Assembly (NCBI GenBank): GCA_009702725.1
Contig: WLHM01000093.1
Span: 1-5,836, forward strand
Length of the DNA: 5,836 nucleotides
Direction: 5' to 3'
Source of the DNA: Actinomycetota bacterium
Lineage (GTDB): Bacteria; Actinomycetota; Actinomycetes; S36-B12
Below are positions 1 to 5,366 of this stretch, piece by piece. The position numbers and the translations under genes are program-made. The notes below the pieces were generated by a model, which worked only from the letters and a program-made list of their open reading frames with translations, had not been told where the DNA came from and did not search any database. The number at the start of each line of letters is the position of its first letter. Positions within the stretch are counted from its first letter, which is position 1.

Positions 1-169
1 CGATTTTGACTCCTGGCTGGCCGGCTCCGGGAAACAGGTTATTGATAATTTAGGTTGGCGCTCAATTGATGCGGCTGAGCGAGCACTTGGTGCCGGTAAA
101 GGTCGCGACCGAACCACTATTCAAAGCACCAAAGATTTACTTAAAGCTGCCAAGCTAACTCAGGCTTAG
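1..169 (+). CDS. C-terminal end of a probable ferredoxin-NADP+ reductase (5' truncated by window)
   Basis: Only the last 55 codons are present, read in the frame starting at base 2 and ending with TAG at 167-169. The visible tail contains GWRSIDAAERALG (residues 18-30 of the fragment) followed by GKGRDRTTI. A W-x-x-ID-x-x-E-x-x-x-G segment followed by a G-R-x-R segment resembles the C-terminus of FprA/adrenodoxin-reductase-type flavoproteins of actinobacteria, which pass electrons between NADPH and ferredoxin using FAD. The FAD and NADP Rossmann motifs would lie outside the window, so the assignment rests on the tail alone. The gene converges with the sucrase/ferredoxin-like gene, whose stop codon is only four bases away; a reductase beside a ferredoxin-like protein would make functional sense, but that is inference. 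It could be another FAD-dependent oxidoreductase of the same fold. Confidence 0.6.
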   Translation, partial: DFDSWLAGSGKQVIDNLGWRSIDAAERALGAGKGRDRTTIQSTKDLLKAAKLTQA

Positions 170-173
170 CAGT

Positions 174-1148
174 TTAACCCTGGCGCCATGGCGTGGATTC
201 AGCTAGGCCGACACTCCGCCAGATGGCCGCGTTGGTGGCTTCGACCCCGCATGACTGAGGTCGCGGTTGGCTAAGTTCTTCGCACCTAAGATTCACCTGC
301 CACGCCCGCCCGTCTTCGTGTCGCACCTCAGCAACTAGTGATTCTCCAACCGCTGGTAGCTGCGCCAGCGCTGGCATGGGCAAGGCGCGATCATCAATTA
401 CTCGAAGTACATCCAAAACATCACGCTCGTAAATACCCATGTGTTGGCGGACGACAATTTCAGCTACCTGCAGTGGTGGCGAATAGCAGGTGCGGCCGCG
501 GTAATTCTCTAGAGTCAGCAGACATCGCTGCGAGCCTGAAAATACCTCGATCGCATTGTCGACCGCGAGTCGACCGAAAACGGCTCCGCAGGGCAAACTC
601 ATTACTGTCGGAGCAAAGCGATGGCCGCCAATGTGGCTGGATTCCCAGATGAATGCTCGATCCTCGAGGCTGATCTTTTCCAGAAGCTCGGTAATCAGGG
701 CTCGACCATGTATCGCGCAGCAGGCATCCCTGCCGCTATGGGTGCAAACCAGGAGCAGCGGCTCGCTAGTAGATACCCCAAACGGTGGGAGAGCGCCCGC
801 GGCGAGCTCAGAAAAATCCCAGTCCGCGATAACTGAGACATCGTGCATAATGCCGTGGCGCATGCGAGTAGCGCCAGGGGAAGTATGGACAACCCAGACA
901 TTTTTACCCGCGTTGGTTGACGCCGGGTCTAGACGGTCTGGATGGCGCACCAGCAAAATCGAAACCCCGGTGCCTTCTGCTCGACCTTTTATTAGTTCAC
1001 CGACTCCAGGCTCGAGGCGCGCATCAAGAAGGGCATTCTTGCCCCATGGACCCGGCTGCTCGATCAAAATCCAGCAGGTGGCAACCGGTGCGGTACCGGC
1101 GAGTGGTTCACCAACCTCGCGCGCCGCACTGGAACAGTCGATGCTCAC
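174..1148 (-). CDS. Sucrase/ferredoxin-like protein (Suc_Fer-like, thioredoxin-like [2Fe-2S] ferredoxin)
   Basis: This 324-residue soluble protein belongs to the sucrase/ferredoxin-like family (Pfam Suc_Fer-like). Key motifs are CTHSGRDACCA at residues 135-145 and WESSHIGGHRFAP at 168-180, followed by LPCGAVFGRL at 185-194. In the yeast relative Apd1 a [2Fe-2S] cluster is held by two cysteines and two histidines of an HxxxH motif; the equivalents here are probably Cys135, Cys143 or Cys144, His172 and His176. The N-terminal half also has a Cys pair (Cys5, Cys25). The likely role is electron transfer, partner unknown; the family name does not show a sucrase activity. The start is GTG at 1148, and the four bases GTGA are shared with the topoisomerase stop, so translation is probably coupled. 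A weak GGCGGG lies upstream. No signal peptide or membrane helix is visible. Nearest neighbours suggest the convergent ferredoxin reductase as a candidate partner. Confidence 0.85.
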   Translation of the reverse strand: MSIDCSSAAREVGEPLAGTAPVATCWILIEQPGPWGKNALLDARLEPGVGELIKGRAEGTGVSILLVRHPDRLDPASTNAGKNVWVVHTSPGATRMRHGIMHDVSVIADWDFSELAAGALPPFGVSTSEPLLLVCTHSGRDACCAIHGRALITELLEKISLEDRAFIWESSHIGGHRFAPTVMSLPCGAVFGRLAVDNAIEVFSGSQRCLLTLENYRGRTCYSPPLQVAEIVVRQHMGIYERDVLDVLRVIDDRALPMPALAQLPAVGESLVAEVRHEDGRAWQVNLRCEELSQPRPQSCGVEATNAAIWRSVGLAESTPWRQG

Positions 1149-3592
1149 AGTTGCCCGCCAAGCCCAGAAATAGGTGTGGTGCCCGGTGATCCGGTGCCAT
1201 CTCGTTTACCCAGAACCGTTGGCAAGTCCGCTGGAACTCCCGATGCGGTCGCGGCGCGTGCTGGACCTATGCCGGCCCAAGCCAAAACCAGGGTGTCTTC
1301 GCCGGAGCGGAATTTATGGCAACGAACCCCACCGGTTCCTCGGCCCTTGGCGGGGTATTCGGATAGGGGAGTGATCTTGATACTCCCTGCGTCGGTACCT
1401 GGTAGTGCATCGGCAGAACCGGCGATAGTTACCACTACTGAGCTCGCTGCAGGAGTTAATGCGGTGAACGAAGTGACTCGGGCTCCAGGGGTAAGGCGAA
1501 CCCCAGCCATGCCGCCAGCGGCGCGGCCTTGCGGACGTACCGCACTTGCCGCAAACCGCAGTAGTTGGCCATCAGAGGTGACGAAAACTAATTCGGAGGT
1601 TTCTGCTGTTGCCTCGTCGAGGCCGATGGCGCCGACGACTTGATCGCCTTCATCAAGTCGAATGATCTCCCATGAATCCTTGTTGGCGGGTATGTCTGAG
1701 AGAACTCTTTTGACGACCCCATTGGCGGTCGCTAAGGCAATGCCACTGGTTTCATCAAGGGTGGTTAAACACAGGGCCGACTCACCAAGTGGTAGGTCGA
1801 CGAAAGCGCCGATCGGCGCCCCGGCGGATAAGGCGGGAATGCCATCCACCGCCGGCAGGGCGGGTAGGTCTACTACCGAAAGGCGAATGACGGTGCCGGT
1901 GCTGGTAACTAACCCGATTGACCCTCGATTGGTGGCGGGGACGGCGCTAATGATCACGTCGTGATTAGCGCGCGCGGTACCACCCACTTGTTCAAATTGC
2001 TGGTCCGCGGTGCGGGCCAAAAGCCCGGTGCTAGACATCAAAACCACACATGGCTCATCATCAACCTCTAGCGGAACAGCGGCTGAGATCGGAGCGGTAC
2101 CTGCTTCCATGAGCAAGGTGCGCCGCGGAGTTGCATGAGCCTGCGCAATCGCCGCTAGTTCATTGGAAACCAACGCCCGAAGCTCGCTGTCGTTATCAAG
2201 GATCTTGGTGAGTTCTTCAATCTCACCCCTAAGGACATCGGACTCTTTCTCCAGTTCAATTCGTGAAAACTTGGTAAGTCTTCGCAGCGGCATTTCGAGT
2301 ATGTAAGAAGCCTGGATCTCACTCAGATCGAACACTTCGATCAAGCGTGCCTTTGCGGCAGCGGCATCATCAGATTCACGAATAAGTTGAATTACCTCAT
2401 CAATGTCGAGTATTGCCGTGAGTAATCCGGCCACCAAGTGCAGTCGATCTTGAGCTTTTGCGCGGCGAAACAGACTGCGGCGGCGAACAACTTCGAGTCG
2501 GTGATCAATGAATACGTGCAATAAAGTGAGTAACCCCAACGTCTGCGGTTGACCCTCAACAAGTGCGACCGCATTTATATTGACCGATTCTTCCATCGGG
2601 GTCAGTTTGAAGAGGTTCTCAAGGACGGCCTCAGCGTGAAAACCGTTCTTGATATCGATAACCAAATTGAGTCCGGAATCACCGTCGGTTAGATCGGTTA
2701 CATCGGCGATGCCCAATAGCTTTTTGCTTTGGACAAGATCCTTAATACGCTCGATAACTCTTTCTGGACCAACGTTCATCGGCAATTCGCTGACGATGAT
2801 GCCGCGGCGCCTCGGGGATACTTGGTCGATTCGAGTGCGGGCTCGAACCCGAAAGGTGCCCCGCCCGGACTCATAGGCATCGCGGACGCCACCCAGGCCA
2901 ATAATTACTCCGCCACCTGGTAGATCGGGCCCAGGGATGAACTTCATGATCTCACCAAGTGCAGCATTCGGATTCTTGATGAGGTGTCGGGCAGCACCGA
3001 TAACTTCACCGAGGTTGTGGGGCACCAAAGTGGTTGCCATCCCAACGGCGATGCCGGAAGCCCCATTCACGAGAAGATTCGGAATCGCCGCAGGTAGGAC
3101 AGTCGGTTCGGTTTCACGGCCGTCATAATTTGGAACGAAATCAACGACGTCTTCGTCGAGACTCAAAGTCATATCTAGTGCGGCTGTGGCAAGGCGGGCT
3201 TCGGTATATCTCATAGCGGCGGGGCCATCATCGAGTGAGCCAAAGTTGCCGTGACCGTCGACCATGGGCAGTCGCAGAGTAAATGGCTGTGCCATGCGCA
3301 CGAGTGCGTCATAGATCGCCGAATCACCGTGTGGGTGAAGTCGGCCCATGACCTCACCAACGACACGTGCACTCTTTACGTGGCCGCGCTCAGGTCGAAG
3401 GCCCATCTGCGCCATCTGGAATAAAATTCGTCGTTGCACCGGCTTGAGGCCGTCGCGGGCATCGGGTAGGGCTCGCGCGTAAATGACCGAATAGGCGTAC
3501 TCCAAAAAAGACGCCCGCATTTCATCGGACACGTCAATATCGACGATGCGTCCGTCACCGGGTGTATCCGCCTTCGTCGAGCGCCTAACCAT
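1145..3592 (-). CDS. parC: Type IIA DNA topoisomerase subunit A, topoisomerase IV ParC-like
   Basis: An 815-residue DNA-cleaving subunit of a type IIA topoisomerase, which with a GyrB/ParE-type ATPase passes one duplex through another. The N-terminal breakage-reunion domain has YARALPDARDGLKPVQRRIL (38-57), HPHGDSAIYDALVRMAQ (86-102) and AAMRYTEARL (125-134), with Arg128-Tyr129 as the catalytic pair. PNLLVNGASGIAVGMAT (171-187) is also typical. A long helical dimerisation region spans about 360-490, and a C-terminal beta-pinwheel about 505-815, with blades such as GRAAGGMAGVRL (689-700) and PAKGRGTGGVRCHKF (747-761). The canonical GyrA box QRRGGKG is absent, which favours ParC over GyrA. Length agrees with actinobacterial homologues. 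The frame stays open 40 codons further upstream, but that stretch is kinase remnant plus spacer. ATG at 3592 follows an AAGAAGGG ribosome site six bases away and gives the normal family N-terminus. No ParE partner is in the window. Confidence 0.92.
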   Translation of the reverse strand: MVRRSTKADTPGDGRIVDIDVSDEMRASFLEYAYSVIYARALPDARDGLKPVQRRILFQMAQMGLRPERGHVKSARVVGEVMGRLHPHGDSAIYDALVRMAQPFTLRLPMVDGHGNFGSLDDGPAAMRYTEARLATAALDMTLSLDEDVVDFVPNYDGRETEPTVLPAAIPNLLVNGASGIAVGMATTLVPHNLGEVIGAARHLIKNPNAALGEIMKFIPGPDLPGGGVIIGLGGVRDAYESGRGTFRVRARTRIDQVSPRRRGIIVSELPMNVGPERVIERIKDLVQSKKLLGIADVTDLTDGDSGLNLVIDIKNGFHAEAVLENLFKLTPMEESVNINAVALVEGQPQTLGLLTLLHVFIDHRLEVVRRRSLFRRAKAQDRLHLVAGLLTAILDIDEVIQLIRESDDAAAAKARLIEVFDLSEIQASYILEMPLRRLTKFSRIELEKESDVLRGEIEELTKILDNDSELRALVSNELAAIAQAHATPRRTLLMEAGTAPISAAVPLEVDDEPCVVLMSSTGLLARTADQQFEQVGGTARANHDVIISAVPATNRGSIGLVTSTGTVIRLSVVDLPALPAVDGIPALSAGAPIGAFVDLPLGESALCLTTLDETSGIALATANGVVKRVLSDIPANKDSWEIIRLDEGDQVVGAIGLDEATAETSELVFVTSDGQLLRFAASAVRPQGRAAGGMAGVRLTPGARVTSFTALTPAASSVVVTIAGSADALPGTDAGSIKITPLSEYPAKGRGTGGVRCHKFRSGEDTLVLAWAGIGPARAATASGVPADLPTVLGKRDGTGSPGTTPISGLGGQL

Positions 3593-3598
3593 CTTCAA

Positions 3599-3606
3599 CC
3601 CTTCTT
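3599..3606 (-). promoter_or_regulatory. Ribosome binding site of parC
   Basis: On the minus strand AAGAAGGG stands six bases before ATG at 3592. It is the purine-rich match that decides this start over the upstream in-frame codons, which would add 40 residues read through the end of the kinase remnant. Confidence 0.6.
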
Positions 3607-3629
3607 GCCAAGCCCCGAACTCCAGCCCA

Positions 3630-3644
3630 GGTGCAGAGTGCACC
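3630..3644 (-). repeat. Short perfect inverted repeat in the parC leader
   Basis: GGTGCA and TGCACC flank a three-base loop (CTC on the minus strand), about 38 bases before the parC start and after the kinase stop. No T-run follows, so it is not a standard intrinsic terminator. It could be a small leader hairpin, a protein site, or chance. Confidence 0.35.
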
Positions 3645-3764
3645 GGCGGGTAAAACCTTCTAAGTGTGGACGATTCTCGCCGGTCACCGGGCCTTCGGGC
3701 CTGCTCCGACACGGCTTATTGCCTGTGTGGCTTCTCGCACTCCAGCCGTAACGGCCTCGACTAG

Positions 3765-3790
3765 GGGCGCCCCGGCCCGCCAAGGCGCCC
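3765..3790. repeat. Inverted repeat GGGCGCC/GGCGCCC at a kinase deletion point
   Basis: Two perfect 7-base arms (3765-3771 and 3784-3790) flank a 12-base GC-rich loop. The place where the kinase homology switches frame and drops the GAGD region falls inside this repeat. A 10-base palindrome, GGGGCGCCCC, overlaps the left arm. Confidence 0.5.
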
Positions 3791-4110
3791 TGTAGCCCGC
3801 ATTTGATTACCGCCGTGTCAACAACTTCGGCAAGGGCCGCTAGGGCCTGAGCGGGGTCGGTAAAGCCGGTAAGGGCGGTGGCTTCATCGGTGTTAGCCAA
3901 AAGCACGTCGATTTGGCCGAGAGCTTCTCGAATATCCAACGGATTTGCCCAACTTCTCGGGTGGCTGGATTGAGCAGCGTATATCCAGACATATGAAGAT
4001 GTGCTCCGGCACGAAAAAGTGAGTCGGTTATTTGATAAGGCGCCAGGAATGAGTTCGCTCCAGGATCTGGCAGCATCGTGCGCTCACCGGTGGAGTCAAG
4101 AATGACTATG

Positions 4111-4140
4111 CAGGTGCCTGTTGGGGCACCTGAGATCTCA
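4111..4140. repeat. Inverted repeat CAGGTGCC/GGCACCTG with adjoining palindrome
   Basis: Perfect 8-base arms at 4111-4118 and 4125-4132 flank a six-base loop, and the second arm runs directly into the 10-base palindrome TGAGATCTCA (4131-4140). The repeat is inside the kinase remnant and codes for the conserved SGAPTGTC segment, so part of it may follow from codon choice. It touches the first inferred deletion point, near 4133-4145. Confidence 0.5.
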
Positions 4141-4315
4141 GTGGCGTGTAGGTGCACATTTTCGCCTAGGTGCGCCAGCCACGTGGCAGTGTTGGCACTT
4201 GCGCCACCTAGATGCACACTGATTTGCGCCCGAGTGTCACTGGCATAGTTGACAGGACCGTTTGTTACCGCCGTAATATCAATCATTAGGTCACCGATCA
4301 GCACGAATTGAGTGT

Positions 4316-5239
4316 TCATTTATGAACTGTGCTGACGTACGCAACCGCGATCCGGGCAGCTAAATCGGCATTGCGCAAAATTATGTTGGTATTGACAGCC
4401 AAGCTGGCTCCGTGTGTTGAGCGATGAAAGTGATCTAGTAGGAACGGCGTTACATCTTTTCCTAGGACGCCGCGCTTAGTTGCGAGGTGCATTCCATCTT
4501 GCAGTACTTGATCGTGCAAATCTGGGTCGAGCTGCTGATCTTCGGGGAGGGGATAGGCCACGATCAGCCCGGTGGAAATCTGCATCGCTCGGCGGGCAGT
4601 CATGATGGCGGCGACTTCCTCGGGGCTGGTAACTGACCACGTAACCGGAAATCCGCTATCGCTGAGATAGAAGCCAGGGAAGCGCATGGTGTCGTAGCCC
4701 AGCACGCCGACATTTAGGGTTTCCAGCCGTTCGAGAGTTGCTCCAACGTCGAGAATCGATTTCACCCCGGCACAAACCACGGTGATGGGGGTCTGGCCCA
4801 GGGTCGTCAAATCTGCTGATTCATCCCAACTTTGTCGGGCGCCTCGATGTACACCACCCAAGCCTCCGGTGGCGAATACTTCAATTCCGGCCAATTGGGC
4901 TATGTGGCTGGTGGCCGCAACCGTGGTGGCGCCACTGCCACCTCGGGCGATGATCGTCGCGATATCACGCACTGAAACTTTGATAACGTCGTCGCGATTA
5001 GCCACCTGATCTAATCGCCCTTCATCGAGCCCGACGTGAACAGTGCCATCGAGAATCGCAATGGTGGCTGGGACGGCGCCGTAAGTTCGGACCGTGGCCT
5101 CTACTTCGAGCGCCACCCGGAGGTTCTCTGGGCGCGGTAAACCATGGCTGATGATGGTGGATTCAAGGGCTACGACGCCGCGGCCGTCGGCGAGGGCTTG
5201 GGCGACTTCTGGGGAGATGACTATTTGTGGGTGGTTCAC
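4316..5239 (-). CDS. psuG: Pseudouridine-5'-phosphate glycosidase
   Basis: A 307-residue enzyme that reversibly splits pseudouridine 5'-phosphate into uracil and ribose 5-phosphate, a cytosolic C-C bond cleavage used to degrade modified nucleoside from RNA turnover. The whole family pattern is present: VALESTIISHGLPRPEN (23-39), DVIKVSVRDIA (84-94), GATTVAATSHIAQLAGI (103-119), VFATGGLGGVHRGA (121-134), SADLTTL (141-147), CAGVKSILD (156-164) and GYDTMRFPGFY (181-191). By position Glu26, Lys87, Asp143 and Lys160 correspond to the active-site Glu31, Lys93, metal-binding Asp149 and Lys166 of E. coli PsuG. Length is normal and no residue looks lost. The start is GTG at 5239; no good Shine-Dalgarno precedes it, and TACGGT stands where a leaderless -10 would be. 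The stop overlaps the start of the PfkB kinase remnant, its expected pathway partner, so this intact enzyme has lost its neighbouring kinase. Confidence 0.93.
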   Translation of the reverse strand: MNHPQIVISPEVAQALADGRGVVALESTIISHGLPRPENLRVALEVEATVRTYGAVPATIAILDGTVHVGLDEGRLDQVANRDDVIKVSVRDIATIIARGGSGATTVAATSHIAQLAGIEVFATGGLGGVHRGARQSWDESADLTTLGQTPITVVCAGVKSILDVGATLERLETLNVGVLGYDTMRFPGFYLSDSGFPVTWSVTSPEEVAAIMTARRAMQISTGLIVAYPLPEDQQLDPDLHDQVLQDGMHLATKRGVLGKDVTPFLLDHFHRSTHGASLAVNTNIILRNADLAARIAVAYVSTVHK

Positions 5240-5366
5240 TCGGTAACCGTATCTTGGTTTCTAGGAACCGTGTCTGGGTGTCAAGTCGGCTGGCTACGGT
5301 TGTTAATCGCAGCCCCATGTGCGGTCCAAGCCATCGGCAGAGAACATATGGCAGGATAATCAAGTG
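5240..5366. promoter_or_regulatory. Divergent promoter region between psuG and the DUF5998-like gene
   Basis: This 127-base spacer serves two diverging genes. For psuG (minus strand) there is a consensus -35 TTGACA at 5279-5284 with a weak TAGAAA at 5258-5263 (15-base spacing), and separately TACGGT at 5246-5251, exactly at -12 to -7 of the GTG. For the + strand gene GATAAT at 5355-5360 sits exactly at -12 to -7 of its ATG, fitting leaderless transcription; an AGGA ten bases before the ATG is the only ribosome-site candidate. The region also holds the AACCGT repeats listed separately. Which hexamers are used cannot be decided from sequence alone. Confidence 0.5.
5245..5278. repeat. Direct repeat AACCGTRTCTKGG, possible operator
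   Basis: AACCGTATCTTGG (5245-5257) and AACCGTGTCTGGG (5266-5278) match at 11 of 13 bases and start 21 bases apart, two helical turns. They overlap the candidate psuG promoter elements. A third AACCGTA core lies inverted at 5295-5301. The interval between the two copies is part of an imperfect palindrome, GGTTTCTAGGAACC (5256-5269). Placement suits binding of a regulator of pseudouridine use, but none is identified. Confidence 0.4.

Larger units (their letters stand above)
3684..4319 (-). pseudogene. Broken PfkB-family carbohydrate kinase, probably a pseudouridine kinase remnant
   Basis: The start ATG overlaps the psuG stop (ATGA). From there 122 residues read well as a PfkB/ribokinase N-terminal part: FVLIGDLMIDI (5-15), the sugar-binding VHLGGASANTATWLAHLG (35-52), PTGTCIVILDSTGERTMLPD (66-85) and SGYTLLNPATRE (111-122). 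Between VHLHA and the PTGTC segment about 20-25 family residues (usually with RVGDD) seem to be missing in frame. Near 3958 the frame changes: the match continues as SWANPLDIREALGQIDVLLA then NTDEATALTG in another frame, after a further loss. Near 3775-3785 it returns to the first frame as WRAGAPLVEAVTAGVREA up to TGA at 3684-3686, skipping the GAGD anion-hole and catalytic-base region. The span is 636 bases against roughly 300 codons for the family. The first-frame product would stop at 3840 (159 residues, out of frame at its end) and cannot be an active kinase. Next to psuG the intact ancestor probably phosphorylated pseudouridine; missing-length figures are estimates from family memory. Confidence 0.8.

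Noticed and set aside
184..193. Palindrome CGCCATGGCG near the convergent gene ends as a terminator
   Set aside because: It has no loop and no T-run, and lies inside the coding end of the sucrase/ferredoxin-like gene.
556..1173. 205-codon + strand open frame
   Set aside because: It is antisense to the sucrase/ferredoxin-like gene, has low-complexity composition typical of a shadow frame, and resembles no family.
1176..1643. 155-codon + strand open frame
   Set aside because: It is antisense to the conserved C-terminal domain of parC and shows no recognisable domain.
3687..3705. GGCC-TTCG-GGCC hairpin just before the kinase stop as a terminator
   Set aside because: The stem is only four base pairs and no T-run follows on either strand.
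3593..3712. Upstream in-frame extension of parC by 40 codons
   Set aside because: The added residues (starting MSEQARRPGD) read through the end of the kinase remnant and the spacer, do not resemble any topoisomerase N-terminus, and a ribosome site lies just before ATG 3592.
3595..3939. Separate 114-residue minus-strand gene
   Set aside because: Its first part is the middle block of the PfkB kinase in a shifted frame, and its second part is out-of-frame kinase end and spacer; it is a fragment of the pseudogene, not a gene.
3684..4319. Programmed ribosomal frameshift in the kinase
   Set aside because: No slippery heptamer is evident at the frame switches, and conserved segments including the GAGD motif are missing, so a frameshift would not restore a working enzyme.
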